64,000 nt of DNA from OCS116 cluster bacterium AG-390-A19 (lineage in GTDB: Bacteria; Pseudomonadota; Alphaproteobacteria; MED-G09): contig QCGV01000004.1 of NCBI GenBank assembly GCA_003278145.1, positions 35,620 to 99,619 of the forward strand, in the 5' to 3' direction. The notes beneath the pieces are model-generated. The model did not search any database. It had not been told where the DNA came from and was given only the letters and a program-made list of their open reading frames with translations. Positions 57,061 to 64,000 of the stretch are shown piece by piece. The stretch's first letter is position 1, and every line of letters begins with the position of its first letter. The position numbers and the translations under genes were made by a program.

Positions 57061-60000
57061 CTAGACAGTTAACTGATCACCATCAAGAGTATCAATATCA
57101 AGATTAGCAGCAGATGTAATCAATAGATGAACATCAGCAGCGGTAACATCAGTACCATCACCATCTAGCGCACTATCAACCCACCAGAATGTAATCTTAG
57201 TAGCACCATCTTTGTCACCGTGAGCAACAATACCAGCACCATTAGTTCCCATTGCAAGATAGTTATCATCAGTTGCTGTAGCAGTTTCAAATAAAGCAGC
57301 AATTGTAGAAGCAGTTGGTGAATTATTAGTATCGTCAACAGCAATGATCTTGCTTGTAGTCACAACACCTGCAGTAGCATCTGTATTAACTGTTACAGCA
57401 TCACTTGTTGCACCCTGTAGAGTAATCCAATTAGCTGTTCCACCAGTACCAGATACACTTGCAAGAGGATCAAAATCAAACTGACCTTCAGCAGCACCAA
57501 CTAAGAAGGTAACAGTATCGCTACCATTGTTAGTACCAGCATATGGAGCAGCAGTTGTTACACCAGAAGCTTTCCATGTATCAATTTCGCCAGCTGTAAG
57601 TGTAATAGTATCGTTACCAGCACCACCTGTGATCACGTCACCAGCAGTAGCACCACCATCAATAGTATCATTACCAGCACCACCATCAATAATATCAGCA
57701 CCAGTACCACCTTGGATACTATCAGCACCACCTAAACCATTAATGGTATCAACAATATTACCAGTACTTGCAGTAACAATATCAGCACCGTCACTTAATG
57801 TATAAGTACGAGCAGTATCGTTATCAACGGCAATTGTATAAACAACATCAGCGTTATCATAAGCAGTAGTTCCATTTAAATTAATTCTAACATCATTAGA
57901 ATTAATATTAGCGTCACCATTTAAATCAATTACTAATTGAGCAGTATCTGTAACGTAAACAGCTTCACCAACTTTTCCAGTTAGAATTGATTCAACTTCA
58001 GCAAATGTAGATACATCACCTAGATCAGTAGCTGCAAAAGCCATTGTTCCAGTAGCATCCATTTGCGCTGCTGTTAGAGTAATTCTAATAGTATCAGAAC
58101 CAGTTGTGAAATCTGTAATAGTATCGATTGTAGATCCACCTGAGTCTGAATTTGCAGCATTTGCACTTTCAGCACCAAGTAAGAATACATCAGCACCAGA
58201 ACCACCAGTCATGATATCAGCACCAGTACCACCAGTTATAATGTCAGCACCATCACCACCAAGAATAGTATCAGCACCAGCATCACCGTCAATGGTATCA
58301 GCACCAGAACCACCTAGGATGCTATCACCAACACCTGTTAAGGCAGTTTCGTCACCACCGTAAAGGTTATCGTCACCAGCACCACCATCAATGGTATCAG
58401 ATCTTCCACCACCAAATACATTATCAGCACCACCACCAGTCGTAATAGTGTCATCACCACCAGAACCACCAACTGAGTCAGCACCAGCACCTGTAGTAAT
58501 AGTGAAGTCAGTTGTTAGTGCGTCATTATCAGCAGCTGTAAGACTACTATAGTTGAAATCTTGAGTATCAGCTGTATCTACAATTATTGAACCATCATAT
58601 TCAAAAGTTGCAGGCATTTTAGTAGTTGTTGCAGATAAAGCAGCAATAGTTGTTGTTATTGGGTCAGCAGTACCTCTTGTACCAGGACCGTCATTATCCA
58701 TAACAACAATTTTTTCTACACCAGTAATATTATCAAAGTCGATAGTAGCAGTAATATCACCAGTACCCTCAGTTGGGTTCGCAGCAAGATTATCACCAAC
58801 ATTCCAGTACTCAATAGTATCAGTACCACCGTTACCAGTAAATACATCACCATCTTCTAATTCAAGATGAACACCATCTGAACCAGGAGAAGTAGCAGTA
58901 CTAAATCCGATTTGAAGTGTATCATCACCAGCACCACCAATGAAAGTATCTTCTTTCGCTGTAGTATTACCTTTAGGTATGAATCTGATATCACCTGTAC
59001 CAACGGCAGCACCATCAATTTTATGATCTGAATTAGCATGTGCGTTAGAATTACCAACAATAGTGATTGAACCACCAGCATTTGATAATACAGTATCACT
59101 TAAACCAATTGTAGACTGATTAGTAGATGTAGCAGAACCAATTTCTATTACTTCAACATTTTTAACATTGCTTAATTCAGCTGAACTAATGTCATGAGCT
59201 GTAGCAGCAGTAAATGTCACAGTATCAGTACCTGCACCACCATCAATTGTTTCAGTACCACCAGATACTTCAAAGTCAGTATCAGCAGCGATATTAATTT
59301 GGTCATTACCATCACCAGCTTCAATATAGTCTCTACCACCTTGCGCATCGATTATATCGTTACCAGCTCCACCATAAATACTATCGTTACCAGCACCTGA
59401 GGCGAAGGTATCAATACCAGCGCCACCAGATAAGTGGTCAGCACCAGCACCTGTTGTAAATGAATCTGGTCCAGTACCACCTGTCGCAGTAACCTTAGCA
59501 GTATCGGCAGTATTTTGTGAAATTGTTAAAGTCTCTGCATTAGATGCTGTTAAAGCATTTTGATCTAATGAAGAACCATCGATTTCAATAGCTGTTCCTG
59601 TAAATGCAGCAGCAATAGAAACTGTTACGTCACCAGCTGAATCATCATCAGCGGAGTCTACAATAACAACTTTTTCGATATTAGTATGATAAATATCAAG
59701 AGCTAAAGTAACTGATTCACCAGTACCTCTAGTTGAAGCTAAACCAAATCCACTATCATTATATACATTGATAGTATCAGTACCAGCACCACCATCGATA
59801 GTATCAGAAGCATTAATTAAAGCTCCATTAGCAGTTCCGAATGAATCATCAGCAGTACCACCAGTAACCTTAATGTCACCATTACCAGCAATATAATTTA
59901 ACGGTAAAGTAATTGTAGGATCTGCTGTTGTACCAGCACCTGCATTAATTGTACCAGTTGCTAATGTAATAGAAACACCAGGATTATTTGTTAAGAATTC

Positions 60001-63000
60001 ATCACTAACAGTAATAGTAGATGCATTTGTTAATGTAAGTTTTTCGATATTAGAAATGTTAGCAAGCTCAGCTTTAGTTAGAGTTGCAACTGCACCGAAA
60101 GCTAATGTATCAGTACCAGCACCACCATCAACAGTATCAGTAACAAGAGCTGTAGTTGATGAGTTTGAGAACTCACTTTCAGCTGTTGAAACGTTAATGA
60201 TATCATTACCAGCACCGGCTGAAATATTATCAGCACCAGTTACGGCAGAGTTAGCTTGACCGTCAATTGTATCAATACCAGCATTACCGTTAATAGTGTC
60301 GCCACCAGCACCACCATCAAGTGAGTCAGCACCAGCACCAGCATTTATAGTAACACCAACAGTTGAATTCTGACCATTAAAGTCCATGGTCTCACCACTA
60401 TCTTGTGTTGTTGCATTAACAGTTAAAGGAGTACTACCATTTGCACCAGCAGTAACAACGATATCTGCGCCAGTTGTGTAATCAATAACATTTAATACAT
60501 CAATCCCGGTAGAACCAGAGATATCAGCAGTACCAGCAGCAACCATTGTAATCGTAATAGTATCTGTACCTGTACCACCAGTAATGCCTGTTGTTGAATC
60601 AAATGAATCTGGATCTGTTGCAGTAACAGTTAAGTCAGTATTCGCCATACCAGCTCCACCGTTTACTACGTTATCGTCATTACTTCCAACATCAGCACCT
60701 AATTTAACAGTAATAGCATCTGTAACACCAGCTTTAAGAGTTAATGTTAGGTTTGAATCATCACTAGCATCAACAATTTTTGGACCCATATTGCCATTCA
60801 TTGTCAAAGCCATTGCAGTAGTGTTACCACCTAAAGGTTTAATAACCTCAACATTTGATACACCACCAAAAATAGATTCATCAGCAATTGAAGTAGCGGC
60901 ATATGTTAAAGTATCATTACCATCACCACCATCAATAACGTCATTTGCTAATAGATCAGAAGCACCAGCATCAATAATATCATTACCAGCACCAGTTGAA
61001 ATAATATCAACACCAGTACCCATATTTACAGTATCAACACCATCACCAGTATCAATAGTATTTACACCGCTTGTAGAAGTAACAGTATCATTACCACCGC
61101 CTGTTGAAATAATATCGTTTAAAGTTGAACCAGTAACAATATCAACACCAGCACCACCAGTATAATTAAGAGTACCTTTTGTAATACCACCACTAAAATC
61201 AGTTGTTAGCGAACCATCAAGAGCGCCTAAATTATTAGTAACTGTAAGAGCTGTAGTATATGCACCAAAATCAACATCTGTTGCAGTAGAATAAGATCCT
61301 GTAACACCAACAGTTGAATTGAAAGATACATTATCAATGTTAGTAATTGATGCTGTACCATCACTGTCAATATTAGAAGCACCACCACTTGCATACAGTA
61401 CTAATGAATCAGTAGCAGTTGCAGAACCAGTTATTGTTAATGCACTATCATCTGAAGCAGCCTTACCTGCAGCTAAATCAGCTGTAGTAGCTATAACGGT
61501 TAGCTCAATGTCGGAGTTATTTGTGATTGTATCAGCAGAGGCTACATCACCATAAAGATTAACAGTTGATGCTTGTGAATAATCATCATTAAATGAAATA
61601 GTATCATTGTTACCAGCAGATAAGTTAAATTCTGTAGGACCAACGTTTGACGTTAATGTAACAGTAGATGCTGCAGCACTTTTAAGAACTTCAACATTAC
61701 TTAAACCACCAAGTTGAGAAGAAACAATAGTATCTTCATTGTGTGTCACAGTATCTTTACCGTCACCACCGTCAACAACATCAAGTGCTGTAAGTTCATT
61801 GTCGCCACCAAATGTTATAGTATCATTACCGCCACCGGCAGAAATGTTATCTTTACCAGTATCAGTAGCAACTAAAGCGTCAACACCACCAGAACCGGTA
61901 ATAGTTATAGCTGCAGCAGCAGGCTCAGCAGACATTGTCAATCCAACCACACCAGACATTCCTGAAGCGTCAACAGTTACAACTGTTGCTTCAAGAGCGG
62001 CTACCAATGTTAATGATTGATCACCAGTAACACTAAGAGAAGTTGCACCATTAAGAGCAAGTGTAGTTAATGTGTTGGCTGATGAAATACTATTGATTGT
62101 AGCTGACTCAAGAACACCTGTAGCAGAGTCATCTGTAATAGTAACATCAGAACCAGCAGCAGCACCAGCTAGCTCAATAGTAAGAGAATCAGCTGTACCT
62201 GAAACAGGACCAGCTTTTAAGTTAACAGTAAGTGCACCAGTACCATTTGTAATACCAACTTTACCAGGCATCTCAGCAACATTGTTAACTGTTGTAGCAA
62301 AACCACCATCGGTATTTGCCATAATTGAATCAAATGTTGAAGCAGTATCTTTAAGATCTACTGTTAATGTTCCACTTGTAGGTGTAATTGCTAAATTTTC
62401 AATATTTTCTGCATTTGGAGTTAATGTAACACCGCCAGCATTAGTAACTGATAAAGAATCAGAACCGCCAGCTCCATCAAGAACATCAACATTGTTTAAT
62501 GTTCCAGTTGTTGTGAAACTAAATGTATCATCACCAGATGCACCAGTAAATTTATCAACGCCTGTTGTACCTGTGAATGTTTGTGAAGTAGAAGATGCAC
62601 CAGCGTTATTTACAAGAACAGTTGAAGTTCCTACTGTAGCAGATTCGGGAGAGAATACGCTAACCTGTATACCTTCAATACCTTCAGCAACACCATCGGC
62701 AACAGGAGTAACAGAGAAAGTAGCTGATGTTGAACCAGCAGGAATTGTTACAGAACCTGATTGCGCATCTAAGTCAGCAGCAGTCGCTTTATCTACGGTA
62801 GAACCATTGTCACTACCAATAGCTGTCCATGTAAGAGTTGTATCAGCTGCAACAGCAGAGTTTGAAGTAACTGTAAATGTTACAGCATTTCCTTCATCAA
62901 CCTGAGAAGCATCTTTTGAAAGTGTATATGTATATGTAGCAGCACCACCTGACCAGCTTGATCCAGTTACTGAAACATTAGAAGCACCGTCTACAGATCC

Positions 63001-63372
63001 TGAAGCAGGAAGAGTAGCAACACCTGCACCAGCTGCGAAGCCTGCAAATGAAGTAACTGTACCTGATGTTCCTGCGGTAGCATTACCACCAAGATCAAAA
63101 TCAAAGTTACTTGCGCCATTAATCGTTACAACAGCACCATTCCCCAAAGTTAATTGAACAGCATCCGCTGCAAACTTCATTGAAGCTACAGACAAACCGT
63201 CAACTAATTGAATTTTATTAGCACCGCTAGTATCAACAATTGTAATTGCTGCATTAGCTGCAATAGAATTTGAAAGGATATAGGTATCATCTCCACCTAA
63301 ACCTCTATAAGTCGTTCCATTATTAGAAGGTACGATGATATCCGCACCAGCACTGTGATTAATAGTCGCCAT
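57061..63372 (-). CDS. Giant RTX surface protein, putative S-layer-like type I secretion substrate
   Basis: A 2103-aa, acidic, Thr/Ala/Gly/Asp-rich protein in which I see no cysteine and no Sec signal. An N-terminal domain (1-115) has GLGGDDTYIL, and a Calx-beta-like domain spans about 165-255. RTX nonapeptide blocks (GGxGxDxI) recur near 500, 745-805, 1010-1060, 1306-1361, 1628-1732 and 1878-1928, separated by beta-rich segments. An EF-hand/dockerin-like loop (DLNGDANINSNDV) is near 1816, and the C-terminus is short and acidic. Calcium-dependent folding outside the cell and export by the type I system at 37.7-41.7 kb are expected. G+C is visibly higher than its neighbours. It has its own promoter and terminator. 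Confidence 0.88.
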   Translation of the reverse strand: MATINHSAGADIIVPSNNGTTYRGLGGDDTYILSNSIAANAAITIVDTSGANKIQLVDGLSVASMKFAADAVQLTLGNGAVVTINGASNFDFDLGGNATAGTSGTVTSFAGFAAGAGVATLPASGSVDGASNVSVTGSSWSGGAATYTYTLSKDASQVDEGNAVTFTVTSNSAVAADTTLTWTAIGSDNGSTVDKATAADLDAQSGSVTIPAGSTSATFSVTPVADGVAEGIEGIQVSVFSPESATVGTSTVLVNNAGASSTSQTFTGTTGVDKFTGASGDDTFSFTTTGTLNNVDVLDGAGGSDSLSVTNAGGVTLTPNAENIENLAITPTSGTLTVDLKDTASTFDSIMANTDGGFATTVNNVAEMPGKVGITNGTGALTVNLKAGPVSGTADSLTIELAGAAAGSDVTITDDSATGVLESATINSISSANTLTTLALNGATSLSVTGDQSLTLVAALEATVVTVDASGMSGVVGLTMSAEPAAAAITITGSGGVDALVATDTGKDNISAGGGNDTITFGGDNELTALDVVDGGDGKDTVTHNEDTIVSSQLGGLSNVEVLKSAAASTVTLTSNVGPTEFNLSAGNNDTISFNDDYSQASTVNLYGDVASADTITNNSDIELTVIATTADLAAGKAASDDSALTITGSATATDSLVLYASGGASNIDSDGTASITNIDNVSFNSTVGVTGSYSTATDVDFGAYTTALTVTNNLGALDGSLTTDFSGGITKGTLNYTGGAGVDIVTGSTLNDIISTGGGNDTVTSTSGVNTIDTGDGVDTVNMGTGVDIISTGAGNDIIDAGASDLLANDVIDGGDGNDTLTYAATSIADESIFGGVSNVEVIKPLGGNTTAMALTMNGNMGPKIVDASDDSNLTLTLKAGVTDAITVKLGADVGSNDDNVVNGGAGMANTDLTVTATDPDSFDSTTGITGGTGTDTITITMVAAGTADISGSTGIDVLNVIDYTTGADIVVTAGANGSTPLTVNATTQDSGETMDFNGQNSTVGVTINAGAGADSLDGGAGGDTINGNAGIDTIDGQANSAVTGADNISAGAGNDIINVSTAESEFSNSSTTALVTDTVDGGAGTDTLAFGAVATLTKAELANISNIEKLTLTNASTITVSDEFLTNNPGVSITLATGTINAGAGTTADPTITLPLNYIAGNGDIKVTGGTADDSFGTANGALINASDTIDGGAGTDTINVYNDSGFGLASTRGTGESVTLALDIYHTNIEKVVIVDSADDDSAGDVTVSIAAAFTGTAIEIDGSSLDQNALTASNAETLTISQNTADTAKVTATGGTGPDSFTTGAGADHLSGGAGIDTFASGAGNDSIYGGAGNDIIDAQGGRDYIEAGDGNDQINIAADTDFEVSGGTETIDGGAGTDTVTFTAATAHDISSAELSNVKNVEVIEIGSATSTNQSTIGLSDTVLSNAGGSITIVGNSNAHANSDHKIDGAAVGTGDIRFIPKGNTTAKEDTFIGGAGDDTLQIGFSTATSPGSDGVHLELEDGDVFTGNGGTDTIEYWNVGDNLAANPTEGTGDITATIDFDNITGVEKIVVMDNDGPGTRGTADPITTTIAALSATTTKMPATFEYDGSIIVDTADTQDFNYSSLTAADNDALTTDFTITTGAGADSVGGSGGDDTITTGGGADNVFGGGRSDTIDGGAGDDNLYGGDETALTGVGDSILGGSGADTIDGDAGADTILGGDGADIITGGTGADIMTGGSGADVFLLGAESANAANSDSGGSTIDTITDFTTGSDTIRITLTAAQMDATGTMAFAATDLGDVSTFAEVESILTGKVGEAVYVTDTAQLVIDLNGDANINSNDVRINLNGTTAYDNADVVYTIAVDNDTARTYTLSDGADIVTASTGNIVDTINGLGGADSIQGGTGADIIDGGAGNDTIDGGATAGDVITGGAGNDTITLTAGEIDTWKASGVTTAAPYAGTNNGSDTVTFLVGAAEGQFDFDPLASVSGTGGTANWITLQGATSDAVTVNTDATAGVVTTSKIIAVDDTNNSPTASTIAALFETATATDDNYLAMGTNGAGIVAHGDKDGATKITFWWVDSALDGDGTDVTAADVHLLITSAANLDIDTLDGDQLTV

Positions 63373-63396
63373 TTACTTTCTCCCTAAAATAACAAC

Positions 63397-63447
63397 AAGT
63401 GTTTTTAACACTTACTAAAAAAATCCGTTAACTAAAATTTGCTAACG
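63397..63447 (-). promoter_or_regulatory. Two hairpins in the RTX mRNA leader (attenuator-like plus RBS-proximal stem)
   Basis: On the minus strand, an imperfect stem CGTTAGC/GTTAACG (plus 63427-63447) is followed by T7 (63417-63423), resembling an intrinsic terminator inside the leader. A second perfect 7-bp stem, AAGTGTT/AACACTT with a 3-nt loop (63397-63413), lies 24 bp before the ATG, ahead of the SD AGGGAG. These could be an attenuator and an mRNA-stabilising 5' stem. Confidence 0.5.
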
Positions 63448-63497
63448 AATCACAAAATCCTACATTTCGTCTATAACGTCAATATAAAATAATTTAT

Positions 63498-63527
63498 ATT
63501 GTAACCAAATGTAACAAACTTTATCAA
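63498..63527 (-). promoter_or_regulatory. Strong sigma-70-type promoter of the RTX gene
   Basis: On the minus strand TTGATA (plus 63522-63527) and TACAAT (63498-63503) are 18 bp apart; each differs from consensus by one base. It is among the best promoter matches in the window, suiting an abundant surface protein. The predicted leader is about 115-120 nt. Confidence 0.6.
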
Positions 63528-63621
63528 GCTATTTTTAAATTTTAATTATGTTTTAAATAAGGCAACTTGATAAAAATTTTAATTATCTCCCTAAAAAAGA
63601 TTCTTTATATAATATACTCAC

Positions 63622-64000
63622 TTAAACTAAATTAGCATCTGCGATAATTTCAACAGTATAGGTTGTAGCAGTCCAATCACTATCAAAGGACTCTTCAACG
63701 CTTGGTAATACAAGTTTTCCACTCTGAGCATTACTATCCGGCGCAAAGAGAATTTGCGTTCCACTAATACCATCAGAAGTTACTTCAACATTTGATAGTT
63801 GATCAAATTCCTGGGTAGTTAAATTTGAAGTTCCATTAACGATTACTAAAGTTAATTTGTCAGTTGCTGCATCAAAACCTTCAATAGTTACTGTGTAAGC
63901 ACCTTCTTCTGAAACACCTGCTTCTGAAACTTCATAACGGAATTCTTCTGCTTCATCCGTTGCGGTTACAGTTGTATCTTCTGTAGCTGAAATATTCACA
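63622..64000 (-). CDS. C-terminal end of a second probable type I secretion substrate (5' part beyond window)
   Basis: The frame is open to the window edge; the first in-window start-like codon (GTG, 63999) is probably internal. The 125 visible residues are acidic, Thr-rich and Cys-free, with IEGFDAATDKLTLVIVNG. This 'D-F-D-x-x-x-D-x-L' type segment is common near the C-termini of RTX/T1SS substrates. It ends YTVEIIADANLV. No full RTX repeat is visible. Same strand as the RTX gene, 249 bp upstream of it. Family unproven. Confidence 0.5.
   Translation of the reverse strand, partial: VNISATEDTTVTATDEAEEFRYEVSEAGVSEEGAYTVTIEGFDAATDKLTLVIVNGTSNLTTQEFDQLSNVEVTSDGISGTQILFAPDSNAQSGKLVLPSVEESFDSDWTATTYTVEIIADANLV

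Noticed and set aside
57500..61200. Repetitive DNA that could be mistaken for a tandem-repeat or CRISPR-like array
   Set aside because: The repetition follows codons of GGxGxDxI nonapeptides within one open frame; unit lengths vary and there are no unique spacers.
60584..62905. Long plus-strand open frames opposite the RTX gene (up to 277 aa at 62072-62905)
   Set aside because: They are antisense shadows of a low-complexity, RTX-rich coding frame, made of Ser/Pro/Val-rich sequence with no ribosome sites or recognisable domains.

Overview
This window is a low-G+C (mostly about 30%) chromosomal segment of an alphaproteobacterium, probably a small-genome marine lineage (Pelagibacterales or HIMB59/AEGEAN-169-like). 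The evidence is gene content and order: an RluD-type synthase next to rpoH; tilS-ftsH-glmM; purE-purK; pntA1-pntA2-pntB; the alphaproteobacterial signature families DUF1013 (TrcR-type), DUF1192 and DUF1244; and alphaproteobacterial SerC, L31 and L36. A TonB-dependent receptor and a large surface-protein locus argue against the most reduced SAR11 genomes. The taxonomic call is inference.

Left part (1-33 kb) is housekeeping. It holds the end of a pseudouridine synthase and rpoH. Next comes a minus-strand thiamine-uptake operon (TonB receptor, PnuC-type permease, thiamine-kinase-like enzyme) behind a clear TPP riboswitch. A long minus-strand block follows: a coiled-coil protein, zapA, 5-formyl-THF cyclo-ligase, YmdB-type phosphoesterase, yebC, an Hjc-like nuclease, tilS, ftsH, glmM, serC (with a structured leader), serA and purA. 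A plus-strand carbon-metabolism block comes next: tkt, gap, pgk, class I aldolase, efp, suhB, rpmE. After it are trcR-like, purE, purK and rpsU, the transhydrogenase genes, DUF1244 with an N-formylglutamate amidohydrolase, pyk, and an unlisted rpmJ at 32746-32871.

Right part (33-64 kb) is accessory and devoted to the cell surface. It has a nucleotidyltransferase-cupin fusion, an alpha/beta hydrolase, a TPR/2OG-oxygenase, tRNA-Val(GAC), a small TPR protein and a methyltransferase. A plus-strand operon then encodes a small unknown protein and a complete type I secretion system (TolC-like, ABC, HlyD-like). It is followed by a 1575-aa protein made of two tandem TPR + GT41 (O-GlcNAc-transferase-type) modules, a sugar formyltransferase, a DegT-type aminotransferase and a GNAT acetyltransferase. 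Convergent to this, a minus-strand series begins with a 2103-aa RTX surface protein with its own promoter, structured leader and terminator. It continues with an SGNH-like protein, two GT4 glycosyltransferases and rfbC-rfbB-rfbD-rfbA. A second probable secretion substrate runs off the right edge.

My working model is inference. The window would encode a surface layer made of a giant calcium-binding RTX protein exported by the adjacent type I system. This protein or the envelope would be decorated with rhamnose and perhaps a 4-formamido/acetamido-6-deoxyhexose, and the double GT41 protein would be a candidate protein glycosyltransferase.

No stretch over 300 bases lacks a gene. The longest gaps are 63373-63621 (RTX promoter and leader) and 17081-17233 (divergent promoter region upstream of tkt). 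I saw no insertion sequences, CRISPR arrays or rRNA genes.
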